The notes beneath the pieces are model-generated. The model ran no database searches and was not told the origin of the DNA. It was given only the letters and a program-made list of their open reading frames with translations. Shown one piece after another: positions 26,411 to 34,537 of a stretch of 64,000 bases of DNA (within the stretch, counting starts at the first letter, position 1; the number at the start of each line of letters is the position of its first letter). Origin of the DNA: Caballeronia terrestris (GTDB lineage Bacteria > Pseudomonadota > Gammaproteobacteria > Burkholderiales > Burkholderiaceae); the NCBI RefSeq assembly GCF_001544515.1, contig NZ_FCOL02000003.1, positions 220,468 to 284,467 of the forward strand, read 5' to 3'. The position numbers and the translations under genes were made by a program.

Positions 26411-27592
26411 ATGCTGTCACCCGAACACCGTGCGATCGTCAAAGCAACCGTTCCCCTTCTCGAAAGCGGCGGCGAGGCCCTTACCCGGCATTTCTACGCG
26501 ATGATGCTGGCCGAGCACCCGGAAGTGCGTCCGCTCTTCAACCAGGCGCATCAGGCGAGCGGCTCGCAACAGCGCGCGCTTGCGAACGGCGTGCTGATGT
26601 ACGCGCGGCACATCGACCAGCTCGAAAAACTCGGCGGTCTCGTCTCGCAGATCATCAACAAGCACGTCGCGCTGAACATCCTGCCGGAGCATTATCCGAT
26701 TGTTGGCGGCTGCCTGCTCAGAGCGATCCGCGAAGTGCTCGGCGCCGAGATCGCGACCGATGCCGTGATCGAAGCCTGGGCCGCCGCCTACAACCAGCTC
26801 GCCGACATCCTCATCGGGCTCGAAGAAAAGATCTACAGCGAGCGCGAAGAAGCGCCCGGCGGATGGCGTGGCACGCGGCTCTTTCGCGTCGCGCGCAAGG
26901 TGCAGGAAAGCGACGAGATCACGTCGTTCTACTTCCGTCCCGACGACGGCGGCGCCCTGCTCGACTTCCATCCGGGCCAGTACATCGGCTTGCGCGTCAT
27001 CATCGACGGCGAAGAAACGAGGCGCAATTATTCGCTTTCGGCCGCGCCCAATGGCCGCGAGTACCGCATCAGCGTGAAGCGCGAGCCGAACGGCAAGGTC
27101 TCGAATCACCTGCACGCAAACGTGCACGAAAACGACACGCTGGAACTCTTCGCGCCGTCGGGCGATTTCAAGCTCGAGCATAACGACAAGCCGCTCGTAC
27201 TGATAAGCGGCGGTGTGGGCATCACGCCGACGCTCGCGATGCTGCAAGCCGCGCTCGCGACGCGGCGTCCGGTGCACTTCATCCACGCGGCGCGTCATGG
27301 CGGCGTGCATGCGTTCCGCGAAACGATCCAGTCGCTCGCGGACCGCCATCCGCAACTGAAGCATTTCTACTGCTACGAGCATCGCCGCGATGGCGACGAT
27401 CACGCGCACGGCTTCGGTTTCATCGACGAGGCGCGGCTGCATCAGTGGCTGCCGGAAACGCGCGACGTCGACGCGTATTTCCTCGGGCCGGTGCCGTTCA
27501 TGAAGGCGGTGAAGAGGCATCTGAAGGCGCTCGGCGTACCGGATTCTCAGAGCCGCTACGAGTTTTTCGGGCCGGCATCGGCGCTGGAATAA
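26411..27592 (+). CDS. hmp: Flavohaemoglobin (nitric oxide dioxygenase)
   Basis: A 393-residue fusion of a globin domain (about 1-140, proximal haem histidine H85 in NKHVALNILPEHYPIVG) and a ferredoxin-reductase module. FAD binding is by RNYSLSAAP and NAD binding by LISGGVGITPTLAML. It converts NO plus O2 to nitrate using NADH, the main aerobic NO detoxification reaction. The C-terminal YEFFGPASALE is typical. The ATG at 26411 follows GAGG; an upstream frame extends into the promoter. Regulation by NorR is inferred from the divergent gene and the sites between them, as in other beta-proteobacteria. Confidence 0.95.
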   Translation: MLSPEHRAIVKATVPLLESGGEALTRHFYAMMLAEHPEVRPLFNQAHQASGSQQRALANGVLMYARHIDQLEKLGGLVSQIINKHVALNILPEHYPIVGGCLLRAIREVLGAEIATDAVIEAWAAAYNQLADILIGLEEKIYSEREEAPGGWRGTRLFRVARKVQESDEITSFYFRPDDGGALLDFHPGQYIGLRVIIDGEETRRNYSLSAAPNGREYRISVKREPNGKVSNHLHANVHENDTLELFAPSGDFKLEHNDKPLVLISGGVGITPTLAMLQAALATRRPVHFIHAARHGGVHAFRETIQSLADRHPQLKHFYCYEHRRDGDDHAHGFGFIDEARLHQWLPETRDVDAYFLGPVPFMKAVKRHLKALGVPDSQSRYEFFGPASALE

Positions 27593-27646
27593 CGTTTCGA
27601 TAACCGGTGGCGTGCGCAGTTTTCATCGCGCGTCACTGGTCACCTA

Positions 27647-27670
27647 AAAATAGCCAAAACCGGTTATTTT
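27647..27670. promoter_or_regulatory. Inverted repeat upstream of the AhpD-like gene
   Basis: AAAATAGCC and GGTTATTTT form 9-base arms (8 of 9 matched) around a 6-base AAAACC spacer, about 80 bases before the AhpD-like start codon. The AT-rich arms suit a dimeric repressor such as a MarR- or Rrf2-type protein, but I cannot assign one. It could instead reflect an RNA stem. Confidence 0.45.
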
Positions 27671-27751
27671 CAGAAGCCACTTCGAAGCCTAATCTTGCTC
27701 CTGTCGCGCCACTTCCGGCGCCTCGCTCAACCGAACGAAGAGGAACCGATC

Positions 27752-28189
27752 ATGCAATCCCGTCTCGACTTCTACAAAGCCAACCCCCACGCAATCAAGG
27801 CGATGCTCGCGCTGGAAGAGCGCATCGGCAAATCGTCGCTGGAAAAGTCGCTCGCCGAACTGGTGCGGCTGCGCGCGTCGCAAATCAACGGCTGTGCGTT
27901 CTGCGTCGACATGCACACGACCGATGCACGCAAGGCCGGCGAAACCGATCGACGGCTCGCGACGGTCGTCGTGTGGCGCGAATCACCGTTCTTCACGGAT
28001 CGCGAACGTGCGGCGCTCGAATGGACCGAATCGCTCACGCTGGTGTCGCAAGAGCACGTGCCCGACGCCGTGTGGGAAGCCGTGAAGCCGCACTTCAGCG
28101 ACGAGGAAATCGTCGACCTGACACTGCTCGTTTCGGCGATCAATGCATGGAATCGTTTCTCGATCGGCTTCCGCAAGATCCCTTCTTGA
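27752..28189 (+). CDS. AhpD-like carboxymuconolactone decarboxylase-family protein
   Basis: A 145-residue all-helical protein with the CMD/AhpD signature NGCAFCVDMH: a CxxC pair at C48 and C51 plus H55. In AhpD proteins this is the peroxidase or thiol-disulfide site; many stand-alone copies act in alkylhydroperoxide or thiol stress defence. The ATG at 27752 follows AAGAGGAA. It lies between hmp and nnrS, suggesting a nitrosative or oxidative stress role, but that is inference from neighbourhood only. An earlier in-frame codon at 27695 has no ribosome binding site. Confidence 0.88.
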   Translation: MQSRLDFYKANPHAIKAMLALEERIGKSSLEKSLAELVRLRASQINGCAFCVDMHTTDARKAGETDRRLATVVVWRESPFFTDRERAALEWTESLTLVSQEHVPDAVWEAVKPHFSDEEIVDLTLLVSAINAWNRFSIGFRKIPS

Positions 28190-28300
28190 TGCCGATTCTG
28201 AAATGAGCCTGCGCGCCTTTCGCTCTTCGCAACGGTCGAGCGGAAAGGCTCGCAAAGCAGTTGCAGCGGCTCATACTTGAAGGCGCTTCGGGACACTCTG

Positions 28301-29518
28301 ATGAAGATCCAGGAACCCTCCACCACCTACGTCGCACCGCCCGGAAAGCGCCAGCCGCCCGGGCATTTCGCGCTGTTCAACCTCGGCTTCAGGCCGTTCT
28401 ATCTTGGCGGCGCGGCGTGCGCGTCGGTTGCGCTGGTCGTGTGGCTAATGGTGCTGGCCGGAGTGCCTGTGACGGGCGGATATTTGATGCGCGCGAATCC
28501 GATCGGATGGCACGCGCATGAGATGGTGTTCGGGTTCGCGGCGGCGATCGTCGCCGGCTTTCTGCTCACCGCTGTGCGCGCGTGGACCGGACGCGATACC
28601 GCGCACGGCGCCGCGCTCGTAGGTCTCGCCGCGCTGTGGCTGGCGGCGCGTGCGCTCGTGTGGAGCGGTCCCGCAGTGCCGGCCGCTATCGTCGACAGCG
28701 CGTTCTTGCCCGTCACGGCGCTGCTGCTGTTGCGCGTGCTGCTTGCTGCCGGCAACAAGCGCAATTACTTCCTCGTGCCGGTGCTGCTCGTCTTCGGCGC
28801 GCTCGATGCAGCCTTCCACTTCTTCACGCTCGACGCCCGCCCTGATCTCGCGATGCGCTGCATTTACGCGGCGGCGGGCATTGTCGTGCTGCTGGTCAGC
28901 GTGATCAGCGGACGCGTCATTCCGATGTTCACCGCCAACGCGATACCCGGCTTCGTCGCGCGCAAATGGCGTCCCGTGGAGCTCGCGGTCGCGCCCGTCA
29001 CCGTGCTCGCGCTCTTCGCCGATGCCGCCGCGATCGATTCGCGGATCGTCCTCGTGCTCGCGGTCACCGCGTGCGCGACGCATGCGGCGCGGCTCATCGG
29101 CTGGCGCTCGTATCGCGTGCGGCGTCCGGCGATCCTCGCGGTGCTGCATCTCGCGTACGCGTGGATTCCGCTTGGCTTCGCGCTGCTCGCCCTCTCAGCG
29201 GTGGGCGCAGCGCCGCACACCCTCGCGATGCACGCGTTCACGGCGGGCGTGATCGGCGGAGCGATCATCGCGATGATCACGCGCACCGCGCGCGGGCATA
29301 CGGGCCGGCCGCTCGTCGCCGATTCGCGCGATGTCTGGAGCTACGCGCTCGTGATGGGCGGATCGGCGCTGCGCGTGCTCGGGCCACTCGTCGCGCCGCA
29401 GTTCTATGGCGTGTGGCTCTGGAGCGCGGGCCTGTGCTGGGCGCTCGGCTTCGCGATCTATGTGGCCGCGTATGCGCGCTTGCTGTGCCGGCCACGCGCC
29501 GACGGCAAGCCGGGCTGA
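28301..29518 (+). CDS. nnrS: NnrS family haem-copper membrane protein
   Basis: A 405-residue protein with about 12 membrane helices. NnrS marks include FALFNLGFRPFYLGGA, WHAHEMVFGFAAAIVAGFLLTAVRAWTG, SGRVIPMFTANAIPGF and MHAFTAGVIGGAIIAMITRTARGHTGRPL. The histidines (HAHE and MHAFTAG) are candidate haem or copper ligands. NnrS proteins protect against nitrosative stress and prevent dinitrosyl-iron build-up. The longest frame starts at a TTG; the ATG at 28301 gives a family-like start. Together with norR and hmp it makes an NO-response block. Confidence 0.9.
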   Translation: MKIQEPSTTYVAPPGKRQPPGHFALFNLGFRPFYLGGAACASVALVVWLMVLAGVPVTGGYLMRANPIGWHAHEMVFGFAAAIVAGFLLTAVRAWTGRDTAHGAALVGLAALWLAARALVWSGPAVPAAIVDSAFLPVTALLLLRVLLAAGNKRNYFLVPVLLVFGALDAAFHFFTLDARPDLAMRCIYAAAGIVVLLVSVISGRVIPMFTANAIPGFVARKWRPVELAVAPVTVLALFADAAAIDSRIVLVLAVTACATHAARLIGWRSYRVRRPAILAVLHLAYAWIPLGFALLALSAVGAAPHTLAMHAFTAGVIGGAIIAMITRTARGHTGRPLVADSRDVWSYALVMGGSALRVLGPLVAPQFYGVWLWSAGLCWALGFAIYVAAYARLLCRPRADGKPG

Positions 29519-29917
29519 ATTCGCCAGCATCCGCCCTCCTTTGGCGGGGTTCACAAGACCATCCCCCTGAAGCCCGAGCCAACCCTACTCGCGGCGGGTT
29601 TCAGCCGCGCGCGGCAAGCGCGACACTACGTCAACGGTTCAACGAATGCGGACCTGCCGGGCCAACGGGGAACGGGGAACGGCACCAACAAGCAGGACGC
29701 ATCGTGAACGGATCGGGGCAGGCATCGACGCGAAACGCGCATGCCGACACAAGCAAACATCATCGCCGGTCACGCCTGGACAAATGGGCGAGGAGACCAC
29801 CTGCCGGCAGCAGCGACGACGCGCGTCGACGAAGCGGCGGGCCAACCGCGGACAGCGCGTGCCCAATAAAAACGGGCGACCTGCCGGGCCGCCCGCCTTG
29901 ACCAACTTAAGAATAGC
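29519..29917. other. Non-coding gap of about 400 bp between nnrS and glpV
   Basis: Convergent intergenic region. It has repeated AACGGGGAACGGGG and GGGCGACCTGCCGGGCC patches and, near the glpV end, a terminator on the minus strand. No open frame in it carries recognisable protein sequence. No direct or inverted repeat longer than about 12 bases was noticed. Confidence 0.5.
29866..29895 (-). terminator. Probable terminator of the glpV end of the operon
   Basis: On the minus strand a 6-bp stem, CGGGCG with CGCCCG (29873-29878 and 29890-29895), closes on an 11-base internally pairing loop and is followed by TTTTTATT. It lies about 20 bases after the glpV stop. Modest stem strength makes this a moderate call. 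Confidence 0.5.
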
Positions 29918-31660
29918 TCAACGCACCTTCCCGCTCTTCCACGCCGACAGCAGTTCGTCGTATTTCACCGTCTCGCCCTTCGGCTTTTCGTTCGCGAGCT
30001 TCTTCCACGGCGCGTGCTGGTCCGACAGCCACTTCGAAGGATCGCTTTCCGGATTGAGCTGCGGCGCGCAGACCTTCATCCCCGCGCGCTGCAGGCGTGC
30101 CAGCACCTGATCCATTTCCTTCGCGAGGTTGTCCATCGCGGCTTGCGGCGTCTTCTCGCCGGCGACCGCCGTCGCGACGTTCTTCCACCAGAGCTGCGCC
30201 ATCTTCGGATAGTCGGGCACGTTGTTGCCGGTCGGCGTCCACGCGACGCGCGCCGGGCTGCGATAGAACTCGATCAACCCGCCGTACTTGTTGGCGTTCT
30301 TCGTGAAGTAGTCGCTATGCACGTCCGAGTCGCGGATGAACGTGAGACCGACGATCGACTTCTTCAGCGACACGCTCTTCGACGTCACGAACTGCGCATA
30401 GAGCCACGCAGCCGCGCGCTGGTTGGCGGGCGTCGACTTGAAGAACGTCCAGGAACCGACGTCCTGATAGCCGTTCTGCATGCCGTCCTTCCAGTAAGGA
30501 CCATGCGGCGACGGCGCCATGCGCCACTTCGGCGTGCCGTCCGCATTGGTCACGTTGCCCGGCTTCAGCATCGATGCCGTGAACGCGCTGTACCAGAAGA
30601 CCTGCTGCGCGATCTTGCCTTGCGCGGGGACCGGGCCGGCTTCGTTGAACGTCATCCCCGAGGCTTCGGGCGGCGCATATTTCTTCAGCCAGTCGATGTA
30701 TTTCGTCGTCGCATAAACAGCGGCCGGACTGTTCGTGCCGCCGCCGCGCGACACCGACGCGCCCACCGCATGGCAGCCGTCCGGCGTCACGCGGATGCCC
30801 CATTCATCTACGGGCAGGCCGTTCGGGATGCCCTTGTCCGCTTCGCCGGCCATCGAGAGCCATGCGTCGGTGAAGCGCCAGCCGAGCGACGGGTCCTTCT
30901 TGCCGTAGTCCATGTGACCGTAGACTTTTTCCCCGTCGATGGTCTTCACGTCGTTCGTGAAGAAGTCGGCGATGTCTTCGTAGGCGCTCCAGTTGACCGG
31001 CACGCCGAGGTCATAGCCGTACTTCGCCTTGAACTTGTCCTGCAGGTCCTTGCGCGCGAACCAGTCGGCGCGGAACCAGTAGAGGTTCGCGAACTGCTGG
31101 TCGGGCAACTGATAGAGCTTCTTGTCGGGCGCGGTCGTGAAGCTCGTGCCGATGAAGTCCTTGATGTCGAGGCCCGGGTTGGTGTAGGCCTTGCCCTCGC
31201 CTTCCATGTAGTCGGAGAGCGGCACGATTACGCCGTAGCGATAGTGCGTGCCGATCAGGTCCGAGTCCGAGATCCAGCCGTCGTAGATGCTTTGTCCGGA
31301 TTGCATCGACGTCTGAAGTTTCTCGACGACGTCGCCTTCCTGGATGATGTCGTGCTTGACCTCGATACCGGTGATTTCGGCGAACGCCTTGGCGAGCGTC
31401 TTCGATTCGTACATGTGCGTGTCGAGCGTTTCCGACACGACGTGGACCTCTTTCACGCCTTGCGACTTGAGCTTCGCGGCGGTGTCGATGAACCACTTCA
31501 TCTCGTCCAACTGCTGTTGCTTAGAGAGCGTGCTCGGCTGGAACTCGCTATCGACCCACTTTTGCGCTGCTGCAGTATCTGCGAGTGCGGCGGTGCTTGC
31601 CAACGCCCCCGCGAAGATGCTCCCGACTGCAAGCGCGACGATCCGTCTCCTGTGCTTCAT
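29918..31660 (-). CDS. glpV: Glycerol ABC transporter substrate-binding protein
   Basis: A 580-residue periplasmic binding protein with signal peptide MKHRRRIVALAVGSIFAGALASTAALADT. It belongs to the large family-1 solute-binding group. The long HVVSETLDTHMYESKTLAKAFAEITGIEVKHDI start and the KKDPSLGWRFTDAWLSMAGEAD segment match GlpV of the rhizobial GlpSTPQUV glycerol importer as I recall it. It would capture glycerol in the periplasm. AGGAGA precedes the ATG. It is the last gene of the set but lies 900 bases past glpU, separated by a large repeat element, so it may also be made from its own promoter. Confidence 0.8.
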   Translation of the reverse strand: MKHRRRIVALAVGSIFAGALASTAALADTAAAQKWVDSEFQPSTLSKQQQLDEMKWFIDTAAKLKSQGVKEVHVVSETLDTHMYESKTLAKAFAEITGIEVKHDIIQEGDVVEKLQTSMQSGQSIYDGWISDSDLIGTHYRYGVIVPLSDYMEGEGKAYTNPGLDIKDFIGTSFTTAPDKKLYQLPDQQFANLYWFRADWFARKDLQDKFKAKYGYDLGVPVNWSAYEDIADFFTNDVKTIDGEKVYGHMDYGKKDPSLGWRFTDAWLSMAGEADKGIPNGLPVDEWGIRVTPDGCHAVGASVSRGGGTNSPAAVYATTKYIDWLKKYAPPEASGMTFNEAGPVPAQGKIAQQVFWYSAFTASMLKPGNVTNADGTPKWRMAPSPHGPYWKDGMQNGYQDVGSWTFFKSTPANQRAAAWLYAQFVTSKSVSLKKSIVGLTFIRDSDVHSDYFTKNANKYGGLIEFYRSPARVAWTPTGNNVPDYPKMAQLWWKNVATAVAGEKTPQAAMDNLAKEMDQVLARLQRAGMKVCAPQLNPESDPSKWLSDQHAPWKKLANEKPKGETVKYDELLSAWKSGKVR

Positions 31661-31780
31661 GGTTTTCTCCTCACTTTCTCACACACCCCTTGGATCATCT
31701 GCCGGGTTCCGCTCGGGGTAACAACGAACCGGCTGTCTTTCTGCGCTGGCGCTCGGGGTTTATTGTTGAACGCCGTTTGA

Positions 31781-32530
31781 TGCGCGTGGGCCTCTATGAA
31801 ACTTGTCTTTTTGTCGGTCTATTTGCTCTGCCCCTGTCCGGGGCGGGACTCACTTTCTTTGCTGCTGCAAAGAAAGTAAGCAAAGAAAGCAGCTTCCAAC
31901 CGCCAAAGCTAACAAACCCTCACTCGCGTAAAAACGGATTGGCGCTGGAGAGTAAGTGTCGCCCTCACGGTGGAACCGGGCTTGGCTCGCGGACCCACTG
32001 TGGCAACGCGCACTTCCTCTGAGTGGTATGCGCTCCGTTTGGCGCCGTCCTCGCTTCGCTCCGACGTGGGGTTCACTAGAACCATCTTTTGCTTGCGCTC
32101 CTACTTGCCTTAATTCCCTGCGCCGTACACCCGACGTCTGAGCGCGTAGCTCCGTCCTCGCTTCGCTCCGACGTCGGGTTCACAAAAGCCATCTCTTGAT
32201 TGCGCTCCCTGCTTGCCATAATTCCCTGCGCCGTGCACCCAACGTCTGAGCGCGTAGCGCGAGGACGGATGTATGACTGCTGCACCTGTCCGGTGTACTG
32301 CGCGTTGCCACAGTGGGTCCGCGAGCCAAGCCCGGTTCCACCATGAGGGCGACACTTACTCTCCAGCGCCAATCCGCTTTTACGCGAGTGAGGGTTCGTT
32401 TGTACTAGCGGTTGGAAGCTGCTTTCTTTGCTTACTTTCTTTGCAGCAGCAAAGAAAGTGAGTCCCGCCCCGGACAGGGGCAGAGCAAATAGACCGCTAA
32501 GAAAGCAAGTTCCATAGAAGCCCACGCGCA
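31781..32530. repeat. Large interspersed inverted repeat with tandem core
   Basis: Two 232-bp arms, 31781-32012 and 32299-32530, are inverted copies of each other with 217 of 232 identical bases and no gaps. The 286-bp centre holds two direct copies of about 107 bp (from 32047 and from 32154). Each arm contains a shorter perfect 11-bp hairpin, ACTTTCTTTGC with its complement over a 4-base loop (31852-31877). There is no transposase gene and no clear target-site duplication. It lies between glpU and glpV. Confidence 0.9.
32047..32261. repeat. Tandem direct repeat, two units of 107-108 bp
   Basis: Unit one begins at 32047 and unit two at 32154, each starting GTCCTCGCTTCGCTCCGACG and ending near GTCTGAGCGCGTAGC. 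They differ by scattered substitutions and one extra base in the second. The sequence GCGAGGACGG at 32259-32268 is the complement of the unit start, so the core is itself bounded by short inverted ends. It forms the centre of the larger inverted repeat. Confidence 0.85.
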
Positions 32531-32560
32531 CCAAATCAGCCCCACTCCAAGCGCCAGCGC

Positions 32561-32842
32561 TTACCCCCTCCACATCACCACCCCAAGCACGAGCATCGAA
32601 ACCACGAATCCTGGCCAGGCACTGGCGCCTTCGGAACTCACGCCGATCCACGCAAGGTTGATATAAGCCGCAGTCAGCAAGCCGATGAACAGCCGGTCCC
32701 CGCGCGTAGTAGGAATCGGCAGGAAGCCCTTGCGCTCGACGGTCGGCGCCCGGATCTCCCAGACCGTCATGCCAGCCAGCATCACCGCGATGCAGGCGAA
32801 GAAGATCGCCACCTCGGGCGTCCAGTACATCCACGTAATCAT
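32561..32842 (-). CDS. glpU: Small DUF2160 membrane protein of the glycerol transporter
   Basis: A 93-residue protein with two or three membrane helices (VAIFFACIAVMLAGM, LFIGLLTAAYINLAWIG, GFVVSMLVLGVVMW). DUF2160 proteins occur in glycerol ABC operons and are called GlpU in rhizobia; the role in transport is unproven. GGGGAGAG precedes the ATG, whose first base overlaps the last base of the glpQ stop codon. The gene is usually missed or fused with an upstream shadow frame. Confidence 0.8.
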   Translation of the reverse strand: MITWMYWTPEVAIFFACIAVMLAGMTVWEIRAPTVERKGFLPIPTTRGDRLFIGLLTAAYINLAWIGVSSEGASAWPGFVVSMLVLGVVMWRG

Positions 32843-33654
32843 CAGACTCTCCCCATCGCAAAGCCCTTCGCGATGTAGTTGCGCACGAAGTAGATGACGA
32901 GCGCGCCCGGGATGATCGTCAGCACCCCCGCCGCCGACAGCACGCCCCAGTCCATGCCCGCCGCCGAGATCGTGCGCGTCATCACGGCCGCGATCGGCTT
33001 CGCGTTGACGGTCGTGAGCGTGCGCGCGAGCAACAACTCGACCCAACTGAACATGAAGCAGAAGAACGCCGTCACGCCGACGCCCGATTTGATGAGCGGC
33101 AGAAAGATCTTGATGAAGAACGCAGGAAACGAATAGCCGTCGATGTACGCGGTCTCGTCGATCTCGCGCGAAACACCCGACATGAAGCCTTCGAGAATCC
33201 ACACGGCGAGCGGCACGTTAAACAGCATGTGCGCAAGCGCGACGGCGATATACGTATCCATCAGCCCAACGCTCGAATACCATTGGAAGAACGGCAGCAG
33301 GAACACGGCAGGCGGCGTCATGCGGTTCGTGAGCAGCCAGAAGAACATGTGCTTGTCGCCGAGGAAGCGATAGCGCGAGAACGCATACGCCGCGGGCAAC
33401 GCGACCAGCACCGACATCACCGTGTTCATCAATACGTAGATGATCGAGTTGATGTAGCCCCAGTACCACGAGGGATCGGTGAAGATGATCTTGTAGTTGT
33501 CGAACGTGACGTGGCGCGGGAACGTCGAGAACGCGGAGAGCGTCTCCTCGTTCGTGCGCAGCGAGATCGACAGCATCCAGTAGAGCGGAAGCAGCGCGAA
33601 GAGTATGTAGACGACGATCGTCAACGTGCGCATCCAGCGGCGGTCGTCACGCAT
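32842..33654 (-). CDS. glpQ: Glycerol ABC transporter permease
   Basis: A 270-residue MalG-type permease with six membrane helices. The cytoplasmic EAA loop that contacts the ATPase is EIDETAYIDGYSFPAFFIKIFLPL, giving the EAA-x3-G-x9-I-x-LP pattern. The N-terminal half begins with MRTLTIVVYILFALLPLYWML. It overlaps the stop of glpP by 8 bases, a typical coupled arrangement. Confidence 0.85.
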   Translation of the reverse strand: MRDDRRWMRTLTIVVYILFALLPLYWMLSISLRTNEETLSAFSTFPRHVTFDNYKIIFTDPSWYWGYINSIIYVLMNTVMSVLVALPAAYAFSRYRFLGDKHMFFWLLTNRMTPPAVFLLPFFQWYSSVGLMDTYIAVALAHMLFNVPLAVWILEGFMSGVSREIDETAYIDGYSFPAFFIKIFLPLIKSGVGVTAFFCFMFSWVELLLARTLTTVNAKPIAAVMTRTISAAGMDWGVLSAAGVLTIIPGALVIYFVRNYIAKGFAMGRV

Positions 33655-34537
33655 GGTCGTCTCCCGTCGTCGCGGGGCCGCCCTTGCCGACGCGCTCCAT
33701 CCAGTTGTACAGGATGAAGCACAGCAGCAGGATGATCAGGAAGTAGATCAGCGAGAACGCCGCCGCCGGCCCGAGGTCGAACTGGCCCACCGCCTTTTGC
33801 GTGAGGTATTGCGAGAGGAACGTCGTCGAATCGCCCGGGCCGCCGCCTGTCAGCACGAACGGTTCGGTGTAGATCATGAAACTGTCCATGAAACGCAGCA
33901 GCACCGCGATCATCAGCACACCGCGCATCTTCGGCAACTCGATGTAGCGGAACACGGCGAAGCGGCTCGCGCCATCGATTTCGGCGGCCTGATAGAACGC
34001 ATCGGGAATAGCCCGCAATCCCGCATAGCAGAGCAGCGCGACAAGCGGCGTCCAGTGCCAGATGTCCATCACGAGGACCGTGACCCACGCATCCGACGGA
34101 CTCGCCGTGTAGTTGTAGTCGATGCCGAAATGATTGAGCCAGTAGCCGAGCAAACCGATGTCGGGGCGCGCGAAGATCTGCCAGATCGTGCCGACGACAT
34201 TCCATGGAATCAGCAACGGCATTGCGAGGATCACCAGTGCCGCTGATGCGCGCCAGCCCGACGCGGGCATCGCGAGCGCGAGGCCGACGCCGAGCGGTAT
34301 CTCCAGCAGCAGCACGCACAGCGAAAAAATCACCTGACGGCCAAGCGCGCCGCGCAAATCCGAATCGTTGATGATGTTGCGAAACCATTCGGTGCCGACG
34401 AACACATGCTGCGTCGGGCTGATGATGTCCTGCACCGAATAGTTCACCACGGTCATCAGCGGCAGGATCGCAGAGAAAGCGACGCAGATGAACACGGGCA
34501 CGACCAGTAGCCACGCCTTCTGATTAATGGGCTTCAT
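33647..34537 (-). CDS. glpP: Glycerol ABC transporter permease
   Basis: A 296-residue MalF-type permease with six membrane helices. The EAA loop is YQAAEIDGASRFAVFRYIELPKMRG near residues 190-215. The N-terminus MKPINQKAWLLVVPVFICVAFSAILPL is typical of sugar-type permeases. The ATG at 34537 has AAAGGATC upstream and overlaps the glpT stop in an ATGA junction; the longer frame seen upstream is shadow of glpT. Confidence 0.85.
   Translation of the reverse strand: MKPINQKAWLLVVPVFICVAFSAILPLMTVVNYSVQDIISPTQHVFVGTEWFRNIINDSDLRGALGRQVIFSLCVLLLEIPLGVGLALAMPASGWRASAALVILAMPLLIPWNVVGTIWQIFARPDIGLLGYWLNHFGIDYNYTASPSDAWVTVLVMDIWHWTPLVALLCYAGLRAIPDAFYQAAEIDGASRFAVFRYIELPKMRGVLMIAVLLRFMDSFMIYTEPFVLTGGGPGDSTTFLSQYLTQKAVGQFDLGPAAAFSLIYFLIILLLCFILYNWMERVGKGGPATTGDDHA

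Noticed and set aside
32076..32861. A 261-residue frame spanning the repeat element and glpU
   Set aside because: It reads through the inverted repeat with repeated ATRSDVGCTAQGI segments that come from the tandem DNA repeats, with no protein-like composition.
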